From Paenibacillus sp. FSL R7-0345 (GTDB lineage: Bacteria > Bacillota > Bacilli > Paenibacillales > Paenibacillaceae), in the NCBI RefSeq assembly GCF_038595055.1, contig NZ_CP152002.1, positions 2,090,501-2,154,500 on the forward strand: a stretch of DNA of 64,000 bases, written 5' to 3'. Position 1 is the first letter of the stretch. Each line of letters opens with the position of its first letter. Made by a program: the position numbers and the translations under genes. Under the pieces are notes generated by a model. It was not told the origin of the DNA, did no database searches, and saw only the letters and a list, made by a program, of their open reading frames with translations. Shown one piece after another: positions 42,610 through 51,512 of this stretch.

Positions 42610-43200
42610 CTACATAAACTTCCGCTGCACCTTTTTCCCGTCATAGGTAAAGAGGGCTTTTTTGTCTTCAACGACAGTCTGCAGATGAACGGTGCGTCCC
42701 CAGAGGGAGTAGATATGCGGGAGGGTGCGCTCCAGATATTTCAGGTCAAGCTCGATGCTCTCGTAGCGGTGGGCGATCAGCAGCTCGCCGTTGCGCTCAT
42801 AGTCGGCATCCTGGATGACGAGGTAAGGAGAGCCTCCGTTGACCCGGGCCAGCACGAGCTGGTCACGGACATTTTCCCAGGCTTTGTCGGTGATTTTCCA
42901 CTCCGGGCCTTTTTTCTCGAATACATAGAGGTCAAGGTCGTTAACCAGCTGCTTCGACAGATAGCTGCGGATGAAGGAAATGTCGGAGTCGAGCTCGCGT
43001 ACCTCGAACATTTTGTCACGGTCCCAGCGGCGTTCGATGTCTTCGAAGATCTTCAGGCCAAGATAATAAGGGTTCAGGCTTTGGCGTGACGGCTGCACGA
43101 CAGACGAGTTGAGCTTGGAGTACTCGATCGTTTCCTCCGAAGTCAGGTCCAGCTCGCGCATGATCCGCTGATGCCAGTAGGAGGCCCAGCCTTCGTATTG
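42610..43200 (-). pseudogene. spoVR: spoVR, C-terminal part, separated from the rest by the 20.4-kb element
   Basis: About 196 codons open from 43200 (a TAG precedes at 43201-43203). From the element edge it reads [20 protein letters not shown], then [26 protein letters not shown], the conserved C-terminal half of SpoVR, a protein linked to spore cortex formation. The first ATG (43161) has no ribosome site, so no useful product is expected while the element is in place. The frame joins exactly to the N-terminal part at 63508-64000 if the interval between the two 11-bp repeats is removed. I call it interrupted rather than dead, because the sequence is intact at both ends. Confidence 0.93.
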
Positions 43201-43214
43201 CTAAGGTGCTTTAC
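43184..43214. other. Left attachment site (attL) of the spoVR element
   Basis: The direct repeat GCCCAGCCTTC (43184-43194) continues into the element as CTTCGTAT...AAGGTGCTT (43191-43211), the inverted partner of the right end. It also includes the stop of the 816-residue gene (43201-43203). Confidence 0.85.
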
Positions 43215-45651
43215 TTGTTCTAATTTTTCTAGATGAGATTTGTGATGTAGCTGAGGTTTCTTTAAACGTTTGATGAAGTGTCTGTAAATGATTGTAAAAA
43301 TAATGTTTACCCATTTTTGAACCCATGTCGTAATAATTTAAATATAAATCAGTATCATGCTTTCTTTGCAAATAGAAGCGGGCTAGTTCGTAATAATATC
43401 GTTGTTTTAAGTTATGCTCATCATCAGGATGATCTTGAATAACATTTTTTATTGAAAGCTCATAAAAATACTTACCTTGTTTCTCACATTCCTCTATATC
43501 TAAACAGGAATTTCTAAAATACCATAGACCCATTGTGGCGTAAGCGAAGGAATCGCATTTATCATATTTTAAGCAAACATCTAAAAAGTGTTTTGAAGCT
43601 CTAAACGACTGATTTTCAATCAGCTCATGAGATACTTGGTTTAAATATTGAGTGAAATTATAAAATAATTCTTCATTATTAGCTAACAGGTAATTGTTTA
43701 ATGAATCCATATTAGCAGTAATGACACCAGAATTAGCGATTGCTTTCGAAATTCCAAACTCTCCTTGGATTATATTGTGAAAGTTTGAATTTTCAGAAAG
43801 TGATAATTCTTTATAAATATTCATTATTTCTAAATTTTCGGTTCTTGGCGAATCATTTTTAGATTCCTTTATAACTAAATTAAGCAAAAATGTATTTGAA
43901 TTACCTTTTATTGATTCTGTATAGATCTGATTATACAAAGGTAATCCTATCAAAAGTTGGTCATAACCAAAATTTAGACGGAAAAAAATTTTGCACTTGT
44001 CCACATAAAGATAAGGAAAATCACTTTCTATCTCAAATTTTTCTGCGATATCCCTTAAAAGTGTTGATATAATCCATGCATTTCTATCTATAATTGAGTT
44101 ATTCATAGAACTGATGGTTTCAATTTTTAAGGAATCATGAGTTTTAGCCTTGTTTGTATATTTTGGAAATGAGATACATAATTTCGGGGTATAATCAACG
44201 TTTTTAAAGTCACGATGATTATTGAATAATGATTTTGAAAAATGATCGAACACATCAATAAGGTCGTTTTCTGTGATAATTTGATGTTTTGCAGAATTTT
44301 CATTGACCCAAATTGTCCATCTACCCTCTTTATCAAGGTGTACGTTCACGGCAATAGGTAAGGGATCAAGTAGCTCATAAATGTAATATTTCAATCTGTT
44401 TGTAATATTTGGTGTGAAGTTCATAGTGAATATAATATCTTCATAACTGAATTGCCCATCTAAATGCAAGGCAGTCATAAATAAATAACAATCCAACCCA
44501 TGTATTGCTTCTTTTAAATCAATATCAAAGTAAGTCTTCTCTATATCCTTAGAAGGTTGATCGAGAACCTGTTTATTTGATTCTGATTTAGGAGGTTTAG
44601 GTTTTATATCATCCACAGAGAGTTTTTCTTCACCTTTGGAAAAGGAAATTAATTCACATTGCTTATACAATTGCTGAATAACATTTAAGAGTAAACTAAC
44701 TTCTCTTGTTGAGGTTTTAATTTCGAAATCATAATCATAGTCAGCCGTTTGTCTTAACCAGTATAATCGTAAGGCAATAATAAAAAAAGAAAAGATAATG
44801 GATTCTTCTTCAGTTTTAGCGTCAAGAATAGATCTATAGGAAAATGCGATGCAAGCCTTAACTTCTGCTTCTTGTTTAGCGCCTTTCTCCCTAGGTCTAT
44901 TCTTAATTGCTGACTCAATAAAATCATCAATATTATTTATAGAATCGTCAGTTAATTCTTTACCGAATAGTTCCTTATATAAGAAATACAGATAAGGATT
45001 GATATAATTGGCGATTGTAATACTTGTATCAAAAAGTACAATTGGAAGAATTTTAAATGGATTTGCTCCTTTTTTCTTAGTTGTAGAGAGAACATTTGAA
45101 TAATTTTCTTTGTTTACATCAGTAACTTTGAATTCAGATAAATTAAAGTGCTTTCTGTAAATGTCGTTAAAAAACACCTCGCTTGTAAAATGTTCAACTT
45201 CGTTAAAATAAACTGCATGCTCGTCGACTTCTATTTTTTCAGACAGGTATTGAAACATTTTTCCTGTGGTGAAATTATGTAGGGAATAATACAGTAAACT
45301 TACACTTGCACGTAAATCCTTACCCAATAATCTAGAAGTAGATAATTCTATTTTTTCTCTTGAGTTGCTAATATATATTTCAGATCTCTGGGCAATTAAT
45401 TTGTAAATCCTTTTTTTATGTTTCTCAGTGATTTCTGGTGAAAGAGAAGGAAAAAATGAAATAATGTTATTAGATATCTCTAATACACTTTTTTTTGGAT
45501 TTATTAGTTTTATTGCATTCATTCCTATATGCTGTTCAGGATATTCATCATTAAATTCTTTTATAATCCGTACTTTTGCATAAATACTCAAGTTTTTAGT
45601 TTCAAAGATTGTAGCACCATTCTCATTGCGGAAAGTAAGCACTTCATTCAA
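43201..45651 (-). CDS. Unknown 816-residue element protein
   Basis: I do not recognise a family. The protein is soluble-looking, Lys/Asn/Ile-rich and AT-rich in its DNA. Around residues 340-375 is a polar linker (KPKPPKSESNKQ), dividing it into two halves; the last 170 residues (ASKHFLDVCLKYDKCDSFAYATMGLWYFRNSCLDIEECEKQGKYFYELS..., YYYELARFYLQR) have the helix-pair look of TPR repeats. Its stop codon TAG is at 43201-43203, within the attachment arm, so the gene runs right to the element edge, towards the C-terminal part of spoVR and with no terminator between. It may be a host-interaction or defence protein; no function is assigned. Confidence 0.8.
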   Translation of the reverse strand: MNEVLTFRNENGATIFETKNLSIYAKVRIIKEFNDEYPEQHIGMNAIKLINPKKSVLEISNNIISFFPSLSPEITEKHKKRIYKLIAQRSEIYISNSREKIELSTSRLLGKDLRASVSLLYYSLHNFTTGKMFQYLSEKIEVDEHAVYFNEVEHFTSEVFFNDIYRKHFNLSEFKVTDVNKENYSNVLSTTKKKGANPFKILPIVLFDTSITIANYINPYLYFLYKELFGKELTDDSINNIDDFIESAIKNRPREKGAKQEAEVKACIAFSYRSILDAKTEEESIIFSFFIIALRLYWLRQTADYDYDFEIKTSTREVSLLLNVIQQLYKQCELISFSKGEEKLSVDDIKPKPPKSESNKQVLDQPSKDIEKTYFDIDLKEAIHGLDCYLFMTALHLDGQFSYEDIIFTMNFTPNITNRLKYYIYELLDPLPIAVNVHLDKEGRWTIWVNENSAKHQIITENDLIDVFDHFSKSLFNNHRDFKNVDYTPKLCISFPKYTNKAKTHDSLKIETISSMNNSIIDRNAWIISTLLRDIAEKFEIESDFPYLYVDKCKIFFRLNFGYDQLLIGLPLYNQIYTESIKGNSNTFLLNLVIKESKNDSPRTENLEIMNIYKELSLSENSNFHNIIQGEFGISKAIANSGVITANMDSLNNYLLANNEELFYNFTQYLNQVSHELIENQSFRASKHFLDVCLKYDKCDSFAYATMGLWYFRNSCLDIEECEKQGKYFYELSIKNVIQDHPDDEHNLKQRYYYELARFYLQRKHDTDLYLNYYDMGSKMGKHYFYNHLQTLHQTFKETSATSQISSRKIRTSKAP

Positions 45652-45825
45652 CCTAAAATCCCCCCATAAAAAATCGCGAGTGTTTTTTGAATGTATTCAT
45701 CAATAAAAAATGAATTGAATTAATAATTCGACGTAAAACATAAATAAACCTTTTTACCAATGGGAAGAAAAAAAGTATATACTGTCAACTTTTCGCTTTT
45801 ACAATTTATGCGTTAATAATCGTAC

Positions 45826-47283
45826 TTAAATATTTAACTCTATATCCAACTCCCCCTCCCCCAAAACCGTGACCTTCGAAACCAACGTCCTTAGCAGCAC
45901 CTTAGCCTCCTCAACAGGCAACACATTTATCGCATCCAGTACCGTCTTGATCTTGCTCTCAAGCATTTCCTTCAGCTCATCCACCTTTATTTTCTCTCCC
46001 TGTTCATTAGAACTCTGATTCTCCTGTATAACTTTCTCCATCCGCTGCTTCTCCTCGTTTAAATCCTGCAACTCAATCAATCCAGCGGTATATGCTTCAA
46101 CCTTCCGCTTATAACGGTTTTTAGCTGCCGTGATTTGTTGATCACCACGGCTGCTCTGGCTGCTACGGGCCTTCTCAACCAAATGAGGAACCAGTTCAAG
46201 GAAAAGTGAATCAGATAAACCTGCTAACCCCTGCAAAAACCAGGATTCCACTTCGTCGGCTTTATACTGCTTGCTTGTGCATGTTCCTTTGTTCTTATTC
46301 GCAGAGCAGCGGTAGACGCGGTAACGTCTGTCTCGTGAACCTGACCAGCCAATGCTCATCCCCGACCCGCAGTTTCCACATTTCAGTATGCCGCCGAGAA
46401 GATGGGGGCTGGTCTGGGCGCGGGGAGCAATGCCTGGTCTGCTCATTTTGGTCTGCACTCTTTCCCAAGTGTTCTTGTCGATAATGGCGGGTAGGCAATC
46501 GTCAATGACAATCCAATCCTTATCATCCTTTATGGTTCTTTTCTTCTTGCTTGAATCCACGCGGTTCCATATAAAGGTGCCTTTATATACAGGATTAGTA
46601 AGCAGCAGTTTTACGGAACGAATGGACCATTCTTTGTTGTGTCTGGAAGGTATACCTTTTTCGTTCAGTTGTCTGGCAATTGCGAAGAATCCCATTCCCT
46701 GATTGAGGTATAGATCATACATCTGTCGTACAGTCTTAGCCTCGGGCTCATGGATGATAAGAACTTTATCTTCCAAGCGGTACCCGTAGGGACTCTGGGT
46801 CAGCCATTTACCTTGGTTGGCAGCATGGAACATATTATCCAGTACACGCTCTCGAATACGCTCACGTTCAAATTCCGCGACAGCACCAAGCACTTGAAGT
46901 GTTAAACGACCTGACGGCGTGTTCGTATCAAACGATTCACTGATCGAGATAAATGCGACTTGGTGCTGCTGGAACATGTCGATCAGCGTAAGCAAATCGA
47001 GCAATCGGCGGCTCATCCGATCCAGTTTGGTGACCATAACTTTTGAGATTTCCCCATTCTCTATGTATGTCATCAACCGCTTGAGCTGAGGGCGGTCTGT
47101 GCTTTTTGCGGAGTAGCCATCGTCAATGAACAACAGGACCTCGTCTGTCCAGCCCATGGCCTTACAGTAGGCCTTCAGGCGCTCCTGCTGCTCATCCAAG
47201 GAAACACCTTCACGTGCCTGCTCATCGGTCGATACGCGGCAATAAATCGCTACAAAACGGCTTGTGGTATTCTCAACATTCAT
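45826..47283 (-). CDS. Large serine recombinase 1
   Basis: 485 residues. The resolvase-type catalytic domain opens with VAIYCRVSTDEQAREGVSLDEQ (nucleophile Ser18), then KVMVTKLDRMSRRLLDLLTLID and GAVAEFERERIRERV; a recombinase domain (YGYRLEDK..., GMGFFAIARQLNEKGIP), a zinc ribbon (KCGNCGSGM...YRCSANKNKGTC) and a C-terminal coiled coil follow. This is the layout of large serine integrases and of the sigK-element recombinase SpoIVCA. CAGGAGGAGCGCCT precedes the ATG. Upstream (47312-47321) is GCATAGAATA, like the -10 of mother-cell sigma factors. It is the best candidate for the integrase/excisionase of the spoVR element, because it is the single unpaired recombinase. Confidence 0.92.
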   Translation of the reverse strand: MNVENTTSRFVAIYCRVSTDEQAREGVSLDEQQERLKAYCKAMGWTDEVLLFIDDGYSAKSTDRPQLKRLMTYIENGEISKVMVTKLDRMSRRLLDLLTLIDMFQQHQVAFISISESFDTNTPSGRLTLQVLGAVAEFERERIRERVLDNMFHAANQGKWLTQSPYGYRLEDKVLIIHEPEAKTVRQMYDLYLNQGMGFFAIARQLNEKGIPSRHNKEWSIRSVKLLLTNPVYKGTFIWNRVDSSKKKRTIKDDKDWIVIDDCLPAIIDKNTWERVQTKMSRPGIAPRAQTSPHLLGGILKCGNCGSGMSIGWSGSRDRRYRVYRCSANKNKGTCTSKQYKADEVESWFLQGLAGLSDSLFLELVPHLVEKARSSQSSRGDQQITAAKNRYKRKVEAYTAGLIELQDLNEEKQRMEKVIQENQSSNEQGEKIKVDELKEMLESKIKTVLDAINVLPVEEAKVLLRTLVSKVTVLGEGELDIELNI

Positions 47284-47311
47284 AGGCGCTCCTCCTGATG
47301 GGCTGGTCCTT

Positions 47312-47346
47312 TATTCTATGCACCAAAAATTTGATTTACGATTATA
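47312..47346 (-). promoter_or_regulatory. Possible promoters of recombinase 1 (sigma-A and sporulation-type -10)
   Basis: On the minus strand, TATAAT is at 47346-47341 and GCATAGAATA at 47321-47312, the latter about 30 bases before the ATG. CATAGAAT is 7/8 to the sigma-E -10 (CATACAAT) and GCATAnnnTA is the sigma-K -10. No convincing matching -35 is seen for either. Suggestive only. Confidence 0.3.
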
Positions 47347-47397
47347 GGGTTGTCCTCTCCGATCCGCCACATAGGTTGTATTAAAGGGGGGAGCACG

Positions 47398-47640
47398 ATG
47401 GACCTGAAGATTCGTTTTACTGTCAACACTCCTTCGCAGCAGATTTGTTTTGGTAATCTTAAGGAAATCGATCATTCCGAAACATTAGAGAAGTTAGCGG
47501 AACACTTCGCTTCTTGGGAGAAGACGCTAAAAGAAAGAGCAGCCGCACATCTTCTCACAGAGACCCTAGGTTCGGAACAAGCTAGCGGGTATCAAATTAG
47601 CTTTGTTCATAAAGAAGAGAGACTTCCCGAGGTGGGATAG
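47398..47640 (+). CDS. Small 80-residue element protein
   Basis: Starts at ATG 47398 after AAAGGGGGGAGCACG (the frame opens at 47350). MDLKIRFTVNTPSQQICFGN, then KEIDHSETLEKLAEHF, a mixed beta/alpha small protein with no recognised family. Divergent from recombinase 1 (114-base gap). Its size and position would suit a recombination directionality factor, but nothing in the sequence proves it. A terminator overlaps its end. Confidence 0.65.
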   Translation: MDLKIRFTVNTPSQQICFGNLKEIDHSETLEKLAEHFASWEKTLKERAAAHLLTETLGSEQASGYQISFVHKEERLPEVG

Positions 47641-47656
47641 ACTCTCCTTTTTTTTG
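47617..47656 (+). terminator. Terminator overlapping the end of the 80-residue gene
   Basis: GAGAG and CCC (47617-47628) pair with GGG and CTCTC (47633-47646) in an interrupted stem, followed by TTTTTTTT. The stop codon lies in the stem. The gap 47641-47843 holds nothing else I can support. Confidence 0.5.
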
Positions 47657-47843
47657 TACGGCAATGGGTCTGATTATGCACGAAAAAGGGAACCAACCTA
47701 TTGCAGGTTAGACTCCCCTTTAACTCGATCATTATTCACGGCTGTAAACGCATATTTATGAATATGTAGCTTGTTCCGTTCATGATTTTAAATATTTGTT
47801 CATGTGTATGAATAGTTTCTCTTATACATGCACATATTACCAA

Positions 47844-48188
47844 TTACCGAGGCGAGGAGGTGTAATGCGATAAGAAAGCTTCGGCTCCTTCTTCAACACA
47901 GCGAAGCAAATATTCAACGGCATCAGGTTTACAAGTTTGCAAATTCATAAGAAGTTCGTACACCCTATCCAGACGCATTCGAATTTCATCACTGCTATCC
48001 GCAGGAAACGGGACTAAGTTAAGATCCTTTTGCAGTTGTTCCAGAACACTAAGGGTTATGTTTTGGGTTTTACCCGTTTCTAAGTTAGAAAGATATCCCG
48101 AAGATACACCGAGTTCATTAGCGTAGGCATTTAGACTAATGCCCTTCCGATTGCGAATTTGACGAATTTGTTGACCGATTTCCTGCAT
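47844..48188 (-). CDS. XRE-family regulator
   Basis: 114 residues. IGQQIRQIRNRKGISLNAYANELGVSSGYLSNLETGKTQ is a complete XRE helix-turn-helix; the rest is helical. AAGGAGGCTGCGTC precedes the ATG. It is divergent from the 52-residue gene and two recombinase genes with only 44 bases between the starts, so its own operator likely covers both promoters. It probably holds the element in the quiet state. Confidence 0.88.
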   Translation of the reverse strand: MQEIGQQIRQIRNRKGISLNAYANELGVSSGYLSNLETGKTQNITLSVLEQLQKDLNLVPFPADSSDEIRMRLDRVYELLMNLQTCKPDAVEYLLRCVEEGAEAFLSHYTSSPR

Positions 48189-48232
48189 GACGCAGCCTCC
48201 TTAATTCAAAATACTAGAAGGGAATTGAACCC

Positions 48233-48391
48233 ATGAAAAAAAGATACCAAGAGATTCAGGATACCCAAATTCATTCTGTAAAATACGTGAATGATCCCGC
48301 AGCGGCCAAACAATATCACGATTTGTTTCTTGAGGTTATTCAGCGGATTATTGAAGAAGAAATGGATAAGCAGAATCAGGAGCTTCCATGA
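48233..48391 (+). CDS. 52-residue protein upstream of the paired recombinases
   Basis: ATG 48233 follows AGAAGGGAATTGAACCC. It reads MKKRYQEIQDTQIHSVKYVN, then DPAAAKQYHDLFLEVIQRIIEEEMDKQNQELP. Its stop overlaps the next ATG (ATGA, 48388-48391), so it is translated together with recombinase 2. The helical, charged tail and position make it a candidate accessory or directionality factor; the family is unknown to me. Confidence 0.7.
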   Translation: MKKRYQEIQDTQIHSVKYVNDPAAAKQYHDLFLEVIQRIIEEEMDKQNQELP

Positions 48392-49845
48392 AGACGGCGT
48401 TGTATGCAAGACATTCAATTGACCAAAAAATTCAAAAGACATCGTTGAAATCACAGATAGCCGAAGGAGAAAACACGGCATTCAAGAACAAGTTGTTCAT
48501 CGATGAGCGATATCTTGACCCTAAAGTCTCAGCGCGTAACAATAACAGATTTCAGAGACCTGAACTGCATCGTTTGCTCTCCGATATTCAGGCGGGGATT
48601 ATTCAAAATGTAATTGTTAGCAGACGTTGTAGGTTGGCACGCAACTTGACGGAACATCTTGAGATTTACGAAATTTTCAAGAAAAATAAGATCAGCGTGA
48701 TCTTCTCGGAGGAGACCGAACCTCCTATGATCTATTCCGAGGAGGGGGAGATTCTTGAAGCCATATTTGGAGCGAAGAACGAGCTTGAAGGGGACAAGAT
48801 TGTTGAAGGGATCAAAGCGGGTAAACGAGCGAAAGCGAAAAAGGGTGAAAGCCCAGGAGGTCAAACGCCTTATGGGTACCGACTAATTAAGACAGATGAC
48901 AAAAGAGAAGCTGGGGCAATGATGAAACAAGAAGAGGAAGTTGTAGTGATAAGAAAGTTGTTCAATGTATTTCTCGAACAAAACTTCAAGTCATTCGCTA
49001 ATTATGTAAAGTACTTAAAATCACAGAATATAATTCCCCAAGATTGGAGTGACTCTCGAATTCGCGGGATGTTCGGTAATCAGTATTACAATGGATATCT
49101 GAGTTATGGGGATGTGCGTACAGCGGTTCCTCACCTGCGTATTTTTGAAGATGAAGATTGGAATAAGATTCAGGAGAAGTTCGCAGCATATTCAACTGGC
49201 CGAAAGAACGCCAAACATAATGTCGTATATCTCCTTAAAGACAAAATCACCTGTTCATTATGTGGAGGTATGATGTCAACCCTGAATTATAACTATAAAG
49301 ATGTTGAGGGGTTATACATTTGCAAAAAGCATGGTCTTAAACTTAAAAAGAATGAAGTTGAAGGAAGTTATTTACAAGCTGCTAAGGAATATCTTCTGCA
49401 TGAGTTACCCTTGGAATTAGAGAAGCAGTTTCCCAAATATGTAACTGAAAAAACAAGCGAGTTAGAAAGCAGATTATTCCAGTTAGAGTTCGATCTCAGT
49501 ATTATCGGCTCTTTGTTAATAACACAAACCAGGCAATACATGCTCGATAAGTCGAATCACAATAAGGATGAATTAATAGAGGTAAAGCGTAGACATCAAT
49601 TCATACAGGAGGATATTAGCTGCATTAGGGGTGAAATTGAAAGGTTTAAAGGAATGGTACAATACGCTGCATCACCTCATTTGAAAGCGGCCGAATTTGC
49701 TCTGGAATCCAGATTATCGGAACTTGGGAGTGATGAGTTAATCCGATTTCTCATATCTATGAGCGTACGGATTACGGCGAATTCCAAAATATTAAGAATT
49801 GATTGGAGTCAGGGTCAAAGTAAATACACGGAGGTGGAGATTTGA
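48388..49845 (+). CDS. Large serine recombinase 2 (first of a coupled pair)
   Basis: 485 residues. MKTALYARHSIDQKIQKTSLKSQ carries the catalytic Ser, followed by NVIVSRRCRLARNLTEHLEI, a recombinase domain (QTPYGYRLIKTDDK), a zinc ribbon (ITCSLCGGMM...YICKKHG) and a long coiled coil. Its N-terminus departs from the usual pattern (Y-x-R-x-S is kept). Overlaps the 52-residue gene by 4 bases and recombinase 3 by 4 bases (TTGA). Confidence 0.9.
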   Translation: MKTALYARHSIDQKIQKTSLKSQIAEGENTAFKNKLFIDERYLDPKVSARNNNRFQRPELHRLLSDIQAGIIQNVIVSRRCRLARNLTEHLEIYEIFKKNKISVIFSEETEPPMIYSEEGEILEAIFGAKNELEGDKIVEGIKAGKRAKAKKGESPGGQTPYGYRLIKTDDKREAGAMMKQEEEVVVIRKLFNVFLEQNFKSFANYVKYLKSQNIIPQDWSDSRIRGMFGNQYYNGYLSYGDVRTAVPHLRIFEDEDWNKIQEKFAAYSTGRKNAKHNVVYLLKDKITCSLCGGMMSTLNYNYKDVEGLYICKKHGLKLKKNEVEGSYLQAAKEYLLHELPLELEKQFPKYVTEKTSELESRLFQLEFDLSIIGSLLITQTRQYMLDKSNHNKDELIEVKRRHQFIQEDISCIRGEIERFKGMVQYAASPHLKAAEFALESRLSELGSDELIRFLISMSVRITANSKILRIDWSQGQSKYTEVEI

Positions 49846-51404
49846 TTATAACTGACTTCATTAAACCTGGAATGAAGGGGGCTTTCTATGGAAGGCATTC
49901 GACGGATAAACAGGAGATGGATTCCCAGAACAGTGCTTGCGAGGAGTTCGTAAGACGGCATGAGTTAAGTCTCGTTGGCCGTTATTTGGACAGTGCGGTA
50001 TCGGCAAGAAAGAAGGAGATGAATGAACGTCCCGAGTTGAAAAGATTGCTCGATGATGCACAGAAGCGGTTGTTTGATTTTGTCCTGGTGTGGGCTGAAG
50101 ATCGATTGGCAAGAAAAACCAGAGAGCACCGTGAAATTCGCAAGAAATTTGTGGAGTATAAAATCCCCGTATATGTGCTTCACAATAACACCCGTTATGA
50201 CGAAGGTGAGTTATTATCGCAAACGATTCGCGACAGTTTCTCACAGTATCAAGGGGATAAAATTGCTGGTGATACTAAACGCGCGATGAGGACATTGCTG
50301 AAGGAAGGTCAGTGGACGGGCGGATCAGCTCCATATGGTTATAGATATCTTAAGGATACGAAGAAATTTGAGACCATTCCCGATGAAATTGAGCATGTGC
50401 AAAAAATATTCTCTCTCTACAAGCAGGGTAATTTGGGATTCAGGGCGATTGCGGGAATGCTGCCCAAAGAGTCAAGAAGAGGTCGGGATTGGAAATGGAA
50501 CCATATCAAAGAGATCATAACGAATCCTTTTTACGCGGGAATATTGACTTTGAACCGTCGCGATTCCATTTCCCATTTAACAGTAAATAAAGAAATGACG
50601 GATTGGCTACAAGGCAGTAATACTTCTATTAAACCCGTTGTGACACTTGAGGCGTGGAAAACAACCTGGTTCATATATAAAAATCGCAGGGATTATTACG
50701 ATGGTGAAGAATCTTTGAAAAACGCAGGGCTTAAATTTGCTCAGTTCTATGTCACAAAGAATGTATTGAATGGACTGCTGTACTGTGCAGAATGCAATGA
50801 ACGTTTGAAATGCAAGGATATGACCTCCAAAAATAAATACAATGGAAAGGATTATGGTGATATTTTTTATGTATGCACTGAGTGTAACTATAAGGTAGGG
50901 GCAGAAAAATTATCGCCGATTATTGACGCAATTTGGAAAAAGATACAGCGGTCAATCGATATTACCAGGATCTCGGAAGTAGTATATGCTCGCTTTCAAA
51001 ATGAAGTAACCACCATACAGCATCGAACGGAATTGTATGAAAAGCAAATTCAAGAATTCTCAAACAACAAAGTGCATTACGAATCATGGATTGAAGAGTA
51101 TGGGAAGATAAACAGTGAAGACAGGGATGTCTACGAGGCGTTCAGTTTAGCTAATGCCTATAATGAGCAAAACTTATTAGCTGCTAAGAAAATGTACACA
51201 CGATATAAACATAAACTGGATTTCTTAAAACAAGATAAGGAGACGGTTATTCAAGAGACAGAGAAGCTTGTGAACAGAATAAAATGTGACCGTAAGAGTT
51301 TACCTGTTCATGACGAGAAACAAATACTTCAATTTGCTCTAGCTTACCTAACTATTGATCAGAACGGGAAAATTGAATACGCGATTAAGTCAGAATTGTT
51401 GTGA
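49842..51404 (+). CDS. Large serine recombinase 3 (second of a coupled pair)
   Basis: 520 residues from a TTG at 49842 overlapping the previous stop (GGAGGTGGAG just upstream). MKGAFYGRHSTDKQEMDSQNSAC holds the nucleophile Ser, VLVWAEDRLARKTREHREI the catalytic arginines, then GSAPYGYRYLKDTKKFE, a zinc ribbon (LYCAECNERLKC...YVCTECN) and a coiled coil. Two adjacent serine recombinases translated together resemble ccrA/ccrB-like pairs, in which both proteins act in one reaction. Whether this pair or recombinase 1 moves the spoVR element is open. Confidence 0.9.
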   Translation: MIITDFIKPGMKGAFYGRHSTDKQEMDSQNSACEEFVRRHELSLVGRYLDSAVSARKKEMNERPELKRLLDDAQKRLFDFVLVWAEDRLARKTREHREIRKKFVEYKIPVYVLHNNTRYDEGELLSQTIRDSFSQYQGDKIAGDTKRAMRTLLKEGQWTGGSAPYGYRYLKDTKKFETIPDEIEHVQKIFSLYKQGNLGFRAIAGMLPKESRRGRDWKWNHIKEIITNPFYAGILTLNRRDSISHLTVNKEMTDWLQGSNTSIKPVVTLEAWKTTWFIYKNRRDYYDGEESLKNAGLKFAQFYVTKNVLNGLLYCAECNERLKCKDMTSKNKYNGKDYGDIFYVCTECNYKVGAEKLSPIIDAIWKKIQRSIDITRISEVVYARFQNEVTTIQHRTELYEKQIQEFSNNKVHYESWIEEYGKINSEDRDVYEAFSLANAYNEQNLLAAKKMYTRYKHKLDFLKQDKETVIQETEKLVNRIKCDRKSLPVHDEKQILQFALAYLTIDQNGKIEYAIKSELL

Positions 51405-51512
51405 GCCGTTCTCTATATTGGAGGCGGTTTTTTTGATTTTTATCAGGAAAAGGGAAATGAATGTGGAGTGTGGAATTATAGGTATATCTCAAAATGGAAG
51501 GAATAAATACAT

